Below are positions 1 through 16,454 of a DNA stretch of 64,000 nt, piece by piece. The DNA comes from Salvia splendens. Lineage: Eukaryota > Streptophyta > Magnoliopsida > Lamiales > Lamiaceae. The notes beneath the pieces were generated by a model. The model was not told where the DNA came from and did not search any database. It saw nothing but the letters and a program-made list of their open reading frames with translations. Made by a program: the position numbers and the translations under genes. The stretch is from contig NC_056045.1 in NCBI RefSeq assembly GCF_004379255.2, forward strand, positions 9,327,593 to 9,391,592, read 5' to 3'. Position 1 is the first letter of the stretch. Every line of letters starts with the position of its first letter.

Positions 1-9
1 GAGTCCCAG

Positions 10-1875
10 GTGACTATCATCCTTCAGAGTCTTCCCCCTAGCTTCCAACAGTTCAAGCTCAACTTCGAGATGAACAAAATGAACTACACCTTGGCAGAGC
101 TGTTGACTGAACTTCAGTCGGCAGAGGACCTTATGGTCCAGGCTAAGGCGGCCATGATGACTTCGGCGCCTCGTTCCTCTGGCTTTAAGCCTAGCAAAGG
201 AAAAATGCAGGCACCGAACTCAGAATCGGGCAAAGTAGCTAAGGGAAAGAAAAAGAAGAGGGCAAACAAGAAGCCCACGGGGAAGTGTTTCAAATGTGGT
301 GAAAAGGGGCATTGGAAGCCAGTCTGTCCTAAAAAGGGCAAGGCTACAGGTATGCACCAAGCTTTAGTAGTCGAGTCATGTTTGGCTTCGAAGTCTACTT
401 GCACTTGGGTTATTGACACAAGAGCTACTGATCATATTTGTTTTGATCCTGACTTAATGCATGTGACAAGACGGCTACGTGATCATGAGATCGAAGTCCA
501 GCTGGGCGACGCTACAAAAGTGGCGGCCATTGCAGTGGGAGACGTTTATTTGCGTTTTAGTAGTGATAGATTTTTTATTTTGAAGAATGTTTTGTTGATA
601 CCTTCTATTAGAAGAAATTTAATTCAGTTTCTAAATTAGTTTTTGATGGATATTCGATTTCTTTTAATGACAACTTCGTTATTAAGAAAGATGACTCTTA
701 TATCTGTCGTGGTATCATGGAAAACGATCTGTACACAATCACATCTACACAGTTTAATAATCGCAAATCAGAACTCAAAACAACATCGAAAATTTCAAAG
801 AAACGAAAGGAACCTTCAAGTTCAATGAACGAAACGTACTTATGGCACCTTAGACTTGGTCATGCCAATGAAAGGAGGATTCATTCTCTTGTTCAACAAG
901 ATCTTATTAAAGGTCTAGAGGATGAACCTTTTAATAAGTGTGAGTCATGCTTAGAAGGCAAGATGACCAAGAGGCCTTTTCAAGCTAAGGGCAATAGGGC
1001 CAAGGAAGTACTTGAGCTCGTTCATTCCGATGTATGTGGACCAATGTCTACTGAAGCAAGAGGTGGTTTTCGATACTTCATCACTTTCATTGATGACTTC
1101 TCGAAAATTGGATACGTCTATTTGATGACCCACAAGTCAGAGTCTTTTAACAAGTTCAAGGACTTTAAGGCTCAAGTGGAGAAGTATCATGGTAAGAGTA
1201 CCAAATGCATGCGATCTGATCGTGGAGGTGAATACCTCAGTGCTGAGTTTTTGGACTACTTATCGGAGTCGGGAATTCAATCCCAACTGACTGCGCCGGG
1301 CACGCCCCAGCAGAACGGCGTGGCTGAAAGAAGGAACAGGACCTTATTAAACATGGTCCGATCGATGATGAGTTATGCACGGCTACCTACTTCATTTTGG
1401 GGATATGTCTTGCTATCAGCAAGCCATATATTAGACAATTTACAGTCAAAATCCGCACCTACTACTCCTTAAGAGTTGTGGACTGGGCGCAAACCCAATC
1501 TAGCACATCTCAAGATTTGGGTTGCCCGGCTCATGTATTGGAAAATGATCCAATTAAGCTAGGATCAAGGACGGAGGTATGTATGTTTATAGGGTACCCC
1601 AATAAACATACATACCCAGCAGTGGAGTGGCTCTTGAAGAGCTAACTTCTGTCGCAAGTTCTATTAACCAAGAACAAGTACCAAGTGTACAAACAATTCC
1701 CGAAACTTCAACTTCTGCTCCAAGTATTGTAGTACCGCGCCGTAGTGGGAGGGTCTCGCATGAGCCCGACAGATACATTAGTTTGGGGGAATCCATGGAT
1801 CACTCCTCGGACAGCAATGTATTAGATCTCTGGAACTTTGCGGAGGCGCTGGCAGATGTCGATCATTGCGAATGA
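10..1875 (+). pseudogene. copia gag-protease-integrase remnant
   Basis: Frame 10-639 holds the end of Gag, with a lysine-rich stretch and a CX2CX4HX4C knuckle (CFKCGEKGHWKPVC), followed by the protease. The protease active-site motif reads DTRATDH where D-S/T-G-A-T-D-H is expected, so the glycine after the catalytic Asp/Thr pair is lost. A frameshift near 630-640 ends the frame and the homologous peptide continues in another one. From 717 to 1472 comes the GAG-pre-integrase zinc region (HLRLGHANERRIHSL ... CESCLEGK), then the integrase core with Asp in LVHSDVCGPM, Asp in MRSDRGGEYL and Glu in QQNGVAERRN. After 1440 the frame is broken again and the linker before reverse transcriptase is shortened near 1600-1630. 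The polyprotein is not functional. Confidence 0.9.
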
Positions 1876-2027
1876 GTGAAAGCAATGGATTCAGAACTAC
1901 AATCTATGATAGACAAACACGTCTACGATTTGTCTGTCCTACCCGAAGGTTGTACTGCCATTGGGAGCAAGTGGATATATAAACGTAAACGTGGACCTGA
2001 TGGACAAGTTAAAGTCTTAAAGGCAAG

Positions 2028-3552
2028 TGTAACGACCCGCTAAGCCGATATTATTATAAACTATATTATTAGCTTGATTATCTATATAAGTGACTTTTAT
2101 GCGATTAAATCCGAGCCCATCTCATTCAAATTAATTTGGGATTTCAATACATAGTGAGTGTGAGGCCCATTTTCGAATTTAATTAATTTTTGGGCTTAAA
2201 TCAAAATGGCTTTTAAATGGAGGGAAGCCCAATTTCGTTTTTGACTTATATGTTGGGCTAAAAGAAATAGAAGAGGGTCTTCATCTAGTAGAGAATAATA
2301 ATTTTTGAAAGCAACAATTATATTTAATTTTAGCCTAAGTTTTAAAATAAAATTTCATTAGTGTTTATATTAATATTTTTATGATTTCTTCCATTAATGT
2401 ACCTAGCTAAAATAATTGATCTTTCAATTTATTTTAGAGTTTTGGTTAAGAGTAAAATTTTCAAAATAAGAAGATACGTAGATCCAATTTAGTCGAAGCC
2501 CGAAAATAGTGAATGAAGACGCATCAAATAATATATGAGTTAAGAAATTTCTTAAAGACAAGTGAAGTAAGAAAATGAGATTTATTATGAGGCATGCATT
2601 CTAATTTAAGTAGTTTTGTCCTTGAGTCTAATTAGTATATTATTATATTGTGATATTTTCAAAAGGGTACGTTCGCAAGTAAAGTCGGAACGAAAGATTC
2701 AAGTTAAGGGAACTAAGCGATCGATGTGAGCTTTCTTATACGAAAAATACAAATCGTATTATATGAAAACTCGAACACATGTTCGTAATTTTTAAAGATG
2801 TTGTCTTGCCATAAATGTTTTGTGTATGATGTCTATCTGTTTGGCTAAGGCCAAGTGATTTATGAATGATGATATAAATCAAATTCGGGTCCCAGTGAGG
2901 GTGGTGTCCCTGCTCGGACTAGTGTACACAAGCTACCTCTGACATGTTGGGCAGAGCAGGTGACCGTGGAAGGTGGCCACCTTCCCGGCACAAGAATACC
3001 TCTGACATGATGGGCAGAGAAGGTGACCGTGCGAGAACACCATATCGACGGCACAATGTGATCAGATATGGCTAAGTACAGGAAAAAGGGCCCAATGTGA
3101 ATATTTTTAGTAAGCTCGGGTCTTTTCAACAACACCCCGAGTGTTACTGTGATGATGGCTTGACAATATTTTCAAATGTATATGTGTAATTTTCGGCAAT
3201 GTGTTCACTGAGTACTTTTTGTACTCAGCCCTGCATATATTTCTAAATGTGCAGGTTGAGCAGCGAAGTGGTGGAGGAAGTGCTATTGAGACAAGACATT
3301 TAATTCAGTCAGATTTTGACTCTCGGAGGTTCATGTTTTCACACATGGAACCACGTTCATTTGCTTACGTTGTGCATCTTAAAAGACTCAAGTCTATTTT
3401 GTTCAAAACTCTGATTTTATTTCGAGCTTTTCCCATTTGTTTGGAGCTATGGTCGAGTTGTGTTGCTTTTCCCCTTTCTTCCCCGCTTATTTAAATCCTC
3501 CCCTAGTCGCGATCAACCGTGTTTTCTATCCTTAGAAAATGTGGTCGTGACA
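2028..3552 (+). repeat. 5' LTR of the nested non-autonomous element
   Basis: This 1525-bp direct repeat matches 5867-7392 almost base for base, with one single-base indel near 2334 explaining the length difference. It has TG...CA ends. Several open frames in it (for example 2860-3135 minus, 3201-3494 plus) recur in the other LTR and have no recognisable product. Confidence 0.95.
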
Positions 3553-3555
3553 GAG

Positions 3556-3567
3556 TGGTATCAGAGC
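3556..3567 (+). other. Primer binding site (initiator tRNA-Met)
   Basis: TGGTATCAGAGC begins three bases after the LTR end and is complementary to the 3' end of plant initiator methionine tRNA. This fixes the element as plus-strand. Confidence 0.9.
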
Positions 3568-5850
3568 ATTCTTTCTAGCTCTGAACCCGAGAGTCTTCTT
3601 TGAAAATCTTTGGTCTAGCCTTGTTCCACTAGACTGTCTAATCGATGAAAATGCCCTTAGCACTCCCACCAATCGCACTCAACGAGGAAAAAGGTAGCAT
3701 GTTCTCTTTCAAAAGAAAGTCAAGATGTTTAAAAGTTTGAAATGAAGAAATAACTCATGCAGTTAATTTGAGTGAACAAATGAAAACACTAAGTCTAAAG
3801 AAATAGTTGATGTTTCTTAATTTTGTAGCGTGCTTAAAGAAATAGTTAGTATGTCTTTTTTTTTGGCTAAAGACTGTGAATGTATGAATAAAAAAGTAAC
3901 TTTCCTAAATAAAAAAAAAGGTACTGAAATATGAAAGTATAAAGTATACAAGTCTGGTACCAATTGGTGAAATGACATCTCTTTTTGAGTAATCATTGAA
4001 TCATGTTGCTAGAATGGGGAAATCAAAATTTCCAAGAACTTAAAATACTTAGTTATGTCTTCCTTCTAGAACACAATATGAACTCGAACTTAGAAGTACA
4101 ATATGAACATTTCTCGCTTGCCCGAGCGATGAAAAGAAAAGGACGCGATAAGAAAGAAACTTCGTCACGAGAAAAGCAATCCAACATAGAACAAAATGAT
4201 GTTTCTAGAAAGATGATACAAGTTGGATGCAATTTTCTACGTCTCAATGACATGAATAATCTGGATTAGCCATTGCCTTTCTTGACAATCCAATCACTCC
4301 AAATGATCATACATTTGATCCAACTAAGCGATGTACACATATCAAGAGAATATGATTACAATGTAAACAAAGAACCTAGCTCTACAATATAAGTAAGCAG
4401 TAACGACGTGTTACGAGGACGAGAGTTATGACGAACCAAGAGTACCAAAGAGTCGTAATCCCCACATATAGTCATCTGACGTGATCGTAAAGTGAAAATA
4501 GCTTGTGACCAAAGTTTCTCATAACTCAGTTACCATCCTCTATAAAGAGTTAAACAACGGAGTATCACCATTGTAGTTAACCAGGAAGATTCATCAGCAA
4601 CGCTTACTTGGATTTCCATGAATTTCATTTTCTCGCATCCCCCTTGATCAAAATACTTTTGTTGAATTAAGACCTTAAATGACTCCTTTTGCAAGGTAAT
4701 GTGCCATTATTTTTCCCTCTTCTATGTCAGGGTTGTGAATTACTTTCAGTTTTGAGCTTGCTCCCTCATGTTTTCTGATAACCTCCAGTGACTATGGTCC
4801 TTCTTTACTCGTTTCGTATAAAAGCAATACTTTGACTCTCTGAATTCTTGCCACCAAACTCCTATACTAGGAGTTGCTTTATTTATAGCCTTTAAAATGA
4901 ACATTTTTCCCTAAACTATTGTCTCTCCAATGATGATATATTCTTCAAAGATCATTAGTAGACCTTTAGTATTTTCAAATGTGCTTGTTGACAAGCTCTT
5001 TAATTTATAAAGAACAGTCTCCACTTTTTAATTCCACTATAATTATTCCATCATGCTGTGAGCTCTTCAGCAACTCCAGGTCTAAAGCAATTTGCTCTCT
5101 CCCTGAACTAGTTTACTTTGATTGTCTTCTCTACTGGTTAATTTCCATGATTTGGTTATAAACTTTGTGAATTCGTTAACGTGACATAGTATCACGATGT
5201 TGTTGACCCAAATGGGTAGTTCCTTGTTATTCTTCTTTATCTCAAATCCAATTGAGCCCAATCATTTTCAGTCTTACTATATTGGAGCAACCATCTGGTG
5301 AGACCTTAAACCTTTTTATTTGACCCTTTGTGTTTTCAGACATACTTATTGACAAGCTCTTTATTTTACATGAGTACTCTCATCTTTTGAATTCAAATAT
5401 GACTGTTGTCTCTTGATCTGAGTTTTTCTGCAAGCTCCATGTTAAAGCTGGCACATTGCTTCTCCCATGGCTAGTTTCCTCTTGTTGCCCTCTTTATTAG
5501 TTAGTTTCCCTGAACTGTTTATAAACTCTAAAAATTTCGTTGATATGATTTTCTATTACAGTGCTGTTGAGCAAAATGCAATTATTTTTTTCTTATTCTT
5601 TTCAAATCCATTTGTAACCAACCATCTCAGGTCTTTCTGTTATCATCTGGGGATACTTGAAACTTTTCTACTTCACTATTCATTTTGATCATATTATTGG
5701 CAATCTATTATTGATATCTACATTCTATTCATCATACCCTCACTTTCACAATTTATTCCATCTGAAAAGCTCTTTCCAGAAGGGAAAATGAAGGAAAAAT
5801 ATCCCGAACTTTTTGTCTAAATACATCCTAAATTTCGGGACGAAATTTCT
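3568..5850 (+). other. Non-coding interior of the nested LTR element, with degenerate tandem repeats
   Basis: No retroviral-type domain is visible in any frame; the longest open frames (4003-4269, 5467-5688) look accidental. The right half holds a degenerate repeat of about 360 bp: the segment around TTGACAAGCTCTTTA at 4987 recurs at about 5349 with the same order of landmarks behind it. Confidence 0.75.
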
Positions 5851-5866
5851 TTTAAGAGGGGTAAAA
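5851..5866 (+). other. Polypurine tract before 3' LTR
   Basis: The purine-rich run around AAGAGGGG just before the LTR start at 5867 is the expected plus-strand primer. The upstream GGGACGAAATTTCTTTTAAG context is typical of plant Ty3/gypsy elements of the Del type, as recalled. Confidence 0.8.
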
Positions 5867-7392
5867 TGTAACGACCCGCTAAGCCGATATTATTATAAAC
5901 TATATTATTAGCTTGATTATCTATATAAGTGACTTTTATGCGATTAAATCCGAGCCCAGCTCATTCAAATTAATTTGGGATTTCAATACATAGTGAGTGT
6001 GAGGCCCATTTTCGAATTTAATTAATTTTTGGGCTTAAATCAAAATGGCTTTTAAATGGAGGGAAGCCCAATTTCGTTTTTGACTTATATGTTGGGCTAA
6101 AAGAAATAGAAGAGGGTCTTCATCTAGTAGAGAATAATATTTTTTGAAAGCAACAATTATATTTAATTTTAGCCTTAAGTTTTAAAATAAAATTTCATTA
6201 GTGTTTATATTAATATTTTTATGATTTCTTCCATTAATGTACCTAGCTAAAATAATTGATCTTTCAATTTATTTTAGAGTTTTGGTTAAGAGTAAAATTT
6301 TCAAAATAAGAAGATACGTAGATCCAATTTAGTCGAAGCCCGAAAATAGTGAGTGAAGACGCATCAAATAATATATGAGTTAAGAAATTTCTTAAAGACA
6401 AGTGAAGTAAGAAAATGAGATTTATTATGAGGCATGCATTCTAATTTAAGTAGTTTTGTCCTTGAGTCTAATTAGTATATTATTATATTGTGATATTTTC
6501 AAAAGGGTACGTTCGCAAGTAAAGTCGGAACGAAAGATTTAAGTTAAGGGAACTAAGCGATCGAGGTGAGCTTTCTTATACGAAAAATACAAATCGTATT
6601 ATATGAAAACTCGAACACATGTTCGTAATTTTTAAAGATGTTGTCTTGCCATAAATGTTTTGTGTATGATGCCTATCTGTTTGGCTAAGGCCAAGTGAAT
6701 TATGAATGATGATATAAATCGAATTTGGGTCCCAGTGAGGGTGGTGTCCCCGCTCGGACTAGTGTACACAAGCTACCTCTGACATGTTGGGCAGAGCAGG
6801 TGACCGTGGAAGGTGGCCACCTTTCCGGCACAAGAATACCTCTGACATGATGGGCAGAGAAGGTGACCGTGCGAGAACACCATCTCGACGGCACAATGTG
6901 ATCAGATATGGCTAAGTACAGGAAAAAGGGCTCAATGTGAATATTTTTAGTAAGCTCGGGTCTTTTCAACAACACCCCGAGTGTTACTGTGATGATGGCT
7001 TGACAATATTTTCAAATGTATATGTGTAATTTTCGGCAATGTGTTCACTGAGTACTTTTTGTACTCAGCCCTGCATATATTTCTAAATGTGCAGGTTGAG
7101 CAACGAAGTGGTGGAGGAAGTGCTATTGAGACAAGACATTTAATTCAGTCGGATTTTGACTCTCGGAGGTTCATGTCTTCACACATGGAACCACGTTCAT
7201 TTGCTTCTGTTGTGCATCTTAAAAGACTCAAGTCTATTTTGTTCAAAACTCTGATTTTATTTCGAGCTTTTCCCATTTGTTTGGAGCTATGGTCGAGTTG
7301 TGTTGCTTTTCCCCTTTCTTCCCCGCTTCTTTAAATCTTCCCCTAGTCGCGATCAACCGTATTTTCTGTCCTTAGAAAATGTGGTCGTGACA
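5867..7392 (+). repeat. 3' LTR of the nested non-autonomous element
   Basis: This 1526-bp direct repeat of 2028-3552 is followed by the GCAAG target duplication, after which the copia reverse transcriptase frame resumes. Confidence 0.95.
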
Positions 7393-8843
7393 GCAAGACT
7401 AGTGGCTAAGGGGTATACCCAAAAGGAAGGTGTCGATTACGACGAGACTTTCTCCCCAGTGGCCATGCTCAAATCGATCCGGATACTGTTGTCTATAGCA
7501 GCTTATATGGATTGGGATGTATGGAAGATGGACGTTAAGACTGCATTTCTAAACGGCGGTCTTGAGGAGACCATCTACATGGAACAACCCAAAGGATATG
7601 CCATAAAGGGAAAAGAACACATGGTTTGGAAGCTTAAGAAGGCCATTTATGGCCTTAAGCAAGCATCTAGATCGTGGAACCAGTGTTTCGATCAAACTGT
7701 TCGCAATTTTGGATTCGAAAAGTGCCCAAATGGAAGCTGCGTATATAAGAAAGTTGAGAAGGGGAATGTAGTGTTCTTAGTTTTGTATGTAGATGACATT
7801 CTTCTAATTGGAAACAATAAAAAGATGTTGTCATCAGTGCGAACTTGGTTGTCAAACCAGTTTGAGATGAAGGATATGTGAGACGCTGGACATGTCCTCG
7901 GGATCAAGGTTCTTCGAAATCGAGAAAAGAAGATGTTGTGCTTATCTCAAGAACCTTACATCAACACAGTACTTAGTCATTTTAGCATGCAGGACGCCAA
8001 AAAAGGTTTCTTACCTTTTAGACATGGCATCCATCTATCTCAAGATATGTGCCCGAAAACGTCGTCTGAGATACAAGCAATGAGAAGGATTCCATATGCT
8101 TTGGCAGTTGGAAGTCTCATATATGCTATGCTTTGTACGAGGCCTGATATTTGCTTTGTTGTTGGCATGGTGGCAAGATATCAGTCAAATCCGGGCCAAG
8201 GACATTGGACTGCCGTAAAGAACATACTCAAGTACCTTAAACGGACTAAAGACTATGCTCTAGTTTACAATGCAGTCGAGCTCTGTCCTTTGGGATATAA
8301 TGACTCAGATTTTCAAGCCGATCAGGACTTGAGAAAATCTACTTCAGGATATGTTTTCACCTTAGGAGGTGGAGCCGTAATTTGGAAGAGTGTGAAGCAG
8401 AAATGCATCGCGGACTCAACCATGGAAGCCGAGTATGTGGCCGCTTCGGAGGCTGCAAAAGAAGCAGTATGGTTCAAGAACTTCCTTATGGATTTAGGTG
8501 TGGTTACGAACCTGCCCAAGAGCATCACCGTTTATTGTGACAATTCTAGTGCTGTGGCAAACTCGAAAGAACCAAGAGCTCACAAAGCGAGCAAACACAT
8601 AGAGCGGAAGGATCATATCATCAGAGATATAGTGCAGAGAGGAGACATACAAGTGGTTAAGATTGCGTCAGAGAACAACCTGGCAGATCCTTTTACAAAG
8701 GCATTGGCGGTGAAACCGTTCGAGGGCCACGTTAAATGGATGGGAGTTCGACTCATTCAAGACCTCAACTCGCTTTCAGTATAAGTGGGAGAAATTTAGA
8801 CGTGTACACCACTATTTTGTATACTCGAAAGTTGTTTTGAGTA

Positions 8844-8855
8844 TAAGTGGGAGAT
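8844..8855 (+). other. Polypurine tract of the copia element
   Basis: The run AAGTGGGAGAT lies directly before the LTR start TGTTAGGG at 8856. A second similar run (AAGTGGGAG) lies just after the RNase H stop near 8785. Confidence 0.85.
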
Positions 8856-12759
<3,904 letters not shown>

Positions 12760-12767
12760 CCTTTGTG

Positions 12768-13509
12768 TAGGCCAACTTAACTGGCCGGTTCCGGTTCTAT
12801 CCGGTCCGGTTTGACCGGATACCCGGTTACCAATTTTCATGAATTCCAGAATCGGAACCGGAACCGGATCCGGATGGTTCGATTCGGAACCGACAGGTTC
12901 TTACCCGACCAATTCCGGTTACGAACCGGATCCGATTTGTAGTTTTAATTTTAATTTTTTTAATAATTCAACATCTAGAAATATAGCAATTTATATCGAA
13001 AAATTTAAAGAAACACACAAAAATACAAATAGACAAGATAAATCCAATATTCCATACCTAAAACAATAATTTAATAAATACCTAAAAAGTATAACTCCTA
13101 AAAATCAAAATCAACACACAACTAAATAATAACAAGTATACACCTAAACACATGCAGCACCATGCACACACAATATCTTAAACCCACAACACCATACGCA
13201 AACCCAGACACACAGCACCTTAAACACACACACACACACACACACACACAACACGTTACACGCACACACAGAGCCTCAACATAAACACACACACAACATA
13301 TACACACACAACCCCTATTAGATAATTGTATACTAATTAATATCTTATAAAATTGAAAATTGAAAATTGAAAATTATTTATTATTCGGTTCCGGGTAAGA
13401 ACCGGAACCAAATTTTTTGAAAACAAAAGAACCGGTTCCTCAATTACCCGGTCGGTTTCAGTTCCGATTTCGGATATCCGAGTATCGGAGAACCGATTAA
13501 GCAGACCTA
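12768..13509. mobile_element. Non-autonomous hAT-type element
   Basis: The terminal inverted repeats read TAGGCCAACTTAA on the left and, reverse-complemented, TAGGTCTGCTTAA on the right. Flanks CCTTTGTG (12760-12767) and CCTCTGTG (13510-13517) form an eight-base target duplication with one mismatch, as expected for hAT. Inside are many CCGGTTCCGG-like motifs near both ends and a CA-rich microsatellite. No transposase remains. Confidence 0.82.
13224..13252. repeat. (AC)n microsatellite
   Basis: About 14 AC units lie within a broader CACA-rich tract (13120-13310) inside the hAT-type element. The Cys/Val-rich minus-strand frame over it is a by-product of the repeat. Confidence 0.9.
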
Positions 13510-14194
13510 CCTCTGTGTTGTTTCGAATTCAATTCTTCTCTCATCTTTTTTTCTCTATTTATGTTTCTCATGTTTATATTTTGAGTAAATGCCAAAATTG
13601 GTCCTGAACATAATACCATTTTACGATTTTGGTCCCAGACATTATGTTTTGAATTTTTACATCCCAAACATTTCAACTCGGATTACAATCGGTCCAAAAC
13701 CAACGGTTTCGTCAAATTCTAACAGTCAACATCGTTAATCCTATTTTTACATAATTAAGCATTTTAATTATATATTTTTTTAAAAAATAAAATAAAAATA
13801 ATGATAAAAATACAATTGAATTAATATTCAAAAAAAAGGAAAAAGATTCATCTTCTTCCAGGAGCCTTCCTTCCAGAGTTCCTCCGCCTACCTCTTCGCC
13901 CTCTCCGCCACCCCACCACCGCCTCCTCGGCCTTGCCTCCGATTCCGATGAGATCATTGAGACGAAGAAGCAATCCGAGCACAAGATGAAGAAGTGCCTC
14001 ACCTGGGGGACCTGATCTCGCTCGGATTCGGCTTCGTCGTCGGCTCCAGCATCTTCAACATTACCGAATTGGAGACGCGTGACACCGCCGGCCAAGTGAT
14101 CGTCGCCACCTACGCCGTCTCCGGCCTCTCCGCTCTCCTCTCTGTCTTCTGCTCACCGGATTTGCGGTCGAGATCCCCGTCACCGGTGGATCCT

Positions 14195-14528
14195 AGTTAA
14201 GGAAAGCCTTCCTCAACGTCCGAACTCTACACACAATCAAGAAACGAGAGCCGTTGTTGTCGAGCGCCCAAGTGTTTGGGTCAGCGACATGAACGGTGGA
14301 GGGGCGGTTGAGCGCGAGATCAGCCTCGTCGGCAACCTTAGGAGATGTTTCTTGTTTGCTACTCAATTGAGCCAATTTCACGATAATTTCATAGATTCCT
14401 TCAATGATAAAATAATTACATTATTCCATATTTATAATACTAAACCCTAACTTACCAAACAAGAAAATAATATATGGAAAGATTTGGTGAATCAAAGATA
14501 ACTAATTAATTGGGATATGATCGTATCA
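14195..14528 (-). repeat. 3' LTR (element orientation) of the short LTR element
   Basis: It matches 16455-16776. Its terminal base is A where the other copy has T in TGTTAAGG. The stop of the element's ORF (14492) lies inside it. Confidence 0.88.
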
Positions 14529-16427
14529 ACTCCCCCACGTTTAAAATCCACCTTGTCCTCAAGGTGGGAACCACGAACCAAGGACGAGAGTTGAAAACAA
14601 AAGCTTGGCGAGGCGTCTCCTCCTGGATCAAACGCATACCGAACAACTGAACTTCTCCCTTCCTCACCTCCACCAAAAATTAACAAAAGCGGACGAATGT
14701 GGTCGTCAAAAGGTGAACGTCTCCATTTGCACACTTCTGCATCCGGAACGTGTAAATATAGTTGGAGAAGTCCCAAGTTTTCATCGCAATTAAATTCCTG
14801 ATCCTTCGCTCTACCACTTGTGATCTTCTTCGGTCTAAAGAAATAATAGGCTCCCAACGTCCTCTTCTGTCTAAAGGAAGAATAGGCTCCCAACGTGCCA
14901 CACACTTCTGCCACATACACCAAATTTTTCCCTATATATTCTTGCACCACAAGATTGCAAATTCTCAAGTAGACACCACCCTCATCATACGCATTTTCTT
15001 TAAGCAAAAACCTAAAATCTCCTTCGATATGAAAGAACGCAACAGCAGGTAGTGGCGTTGGTGATATGATGTTAGTCTCATCAGAGCTGCACGGAAGATA
15101 TATATCCTCTAAAGATGAAACTCGGGGGCCTTCAGGGCTCGCATCTCTATCATCATCTACTCCGTGCTTATCACAAATCAAGGCAATCGACTGATTCGGT
15201 ACACCAACCACATCTAAATTAGATGCACCATGATCACCCACTTCGTCCACCTCTATTTCTAATCTAGAGTCCATTAAAAATGAACTTCCCAGATTGGCAC
15301 TATGCTCCTCCACCATCTCATTCTCAGAAGAATAATTGAAATCTTTAGCATTATCAAATGAATATTCCATATGAGCTTCCAACGCGGTAAATCAAACATT
15401 TCTTCTTCTTGTTCCCTCATTTCATTCGTAAACAAAGCATACTTCGAAGAATGTGTATGTGAGAACTCGTTATCACTAACTAGTGAATCTGTCCCACTCA
15501 GGCTCCGAAGCGAACAAGCCTCGAGAATAGCTTTCATCTCAGGAGCCGAACCCGTCTTCGAGCACCTGTCGACCTTCCGCAGAGAACTATTATGAGAGAA
15601 AGATGACATCATCTCCCAATATAGATCTTCACTTTCATCCCTACCATATGATATTGATCTCGAAAGAAAAGCTTCATATTTTCTCATTGAGCTTGGGACA
15701 GGCAGTGCTGCTGAATAGACATGACGCGGCGGATACCGGCACGTTGGTGGCGGTGGCCAGCCGGTTGAGGGCTGCTGGTCGAGCCACGAGTAGTGTTCTG
15801 TGGTGGAACATCGCCGCTGCACATAAGAATTCCGACTAAAATAGGACCGTGGTATGCTCGGGGGATCTGGCGGATAGCTCCACGCACGGTCTTGGCCCCT
15901 ATCGAGTCCCTGTTGGTAGCGTTCCGCCAGTCTATCCCAACTAGAGCGCGGTCGATTCTCTGGCCGCGAGTGATAGGGCTGCGGAAAGCGGCCCCCACGG
16001 TTGAGTGACTCGCGGACAGCCCCACACCGGCATCGAAAATCCCCACCACGCTCCCTCCAACCGTGGTTAAAGGTCCAGGGGAGATCCTCGTCGGCCTTCC
16101 ATCCATCACGCTGGGAATCAGCGTCCGGGTTAGGGATGCGCGGCGTCTCCAGTTTATCAACTCGTCGATCCATCGAAACCAACCGGAATTCCAGTCGGTC
16201 GAAACGCGCCATGATCTTCTCCAATCCGGTGGAGGAAACTGCGGTCATCCCTGCCGCATCGTGTGGCGGCTCAACGCTTGTCTGGTAATCGCGTCGCGGT
16301 AAGCCCGACTGATCGTCATCGCGGTAGTTGCTTGCTGATGTGGGCGCGAAGGCCCGCCGGTCAGAGCCTGTGCGTTGACCCCGGTCAGGAGGCCAGCCGG
16401 CGGAAGATGGTCATCAAATGCGTCCAT
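14492..16427 (-). pseudogene. Gag-like or unknown retroelement protein, frameshifted
   Basis: Three overlapping minus-strand frames appear to be one former protein. A leader at 16245-16427 starts MDAFDDHLPPAG. A 324-aa frame at 15274-16248 holds a short coiled-coil-like IMARFDRLEFRLVSMDRRVD, then an Arg/Pro/Ser-rich low-complexity body. A 296-aa frame at 14492-15382 ends in LVRGSHLEDKVDFKRGG next to the purine tract. A one-base slip near 15385 separates the last two. No CCHC knuckle, protease or RT motif is seen, so calling it Gag is an inference from position after the primer site. Single-ORF non-autonomous LTR elements of this kind are known as TR-GAG; whether this belongs there is uncertain. 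Confidence 0.55.
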
Positions 16428-16454
16428 GGAGAGTGTGCAATGAAGGCACCAGTT

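Larger units (their letters stand above)
2028..7392 (+). mobile_element. Non-autonomous LTR retrotransposon (Del/Tekay-like LTRs) nested in copia RT
   Basis: Two nearly identical LTRs (2028-3552 and 5867-7392) start TGTAACGACC and end GTGACA. They are flanked by a perfect five-base target duplication GCAAG (2023-2027 and 7393-7397). A primer site matching the initiator Met tRNA 3' end follows the left LTR and a purine tract precedes the right LTR. The 2.3 kb interior has no gag, protease, integrase or RT, so the element needs proteins from a relative. The LTR start and the tract before it resemble plant chromoviruses of the Del/Tekay type; that is recalled, not searched. By eye about two dozen differences separate the LTRs (about 1.6%), which indicates a recent insertion. 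Confidence 0.94.
1876..8784 (+). pseudogene. copia reverse transcriptase-RNase H, interrupted by nested LTR element
   Basis: The first part (1876-2027) encodes the start of copia reverse transcriptase, including GSKWIYKRKRGPDGQ. It stops exactly at the nested element and resumes at 7398 (RLVAKGYTQKEGVDYDETFS). The catalytic YVDDILL motif lies near 7786-7806. A TGA at 7879-7881 interrupts the frame, which then continues through the RNase H domain to 8784 (DNSSAVANSKEP, HIERKDH and NLADPFTKAL motifs). The insertion fell within the codons for K-A-R, and removing 2028-7392 plus one five-base duplication restores the frame there. At least one stop remains, so this copy cannot make an active enzyme. 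Confidence 0.92.

Noticed and set aside
2860..3494. Open frames in the LTRs (minus 2860-3135 and plus 3201-3494, repeated at 6700-6975 and 7041-7334)
   Set aside because: They recur only because the two LTRs are copies, show no known domain and carry missense differences with no sign of constraint. The frame 7300-7881 is an LTR tail fused by chance to copia RT.
13122..13307. Cys/Val-rich 61-residue minus-strand frame
   Set aside because: It is the translation of a CA-dinucleotide tract inside the hAT-type element.
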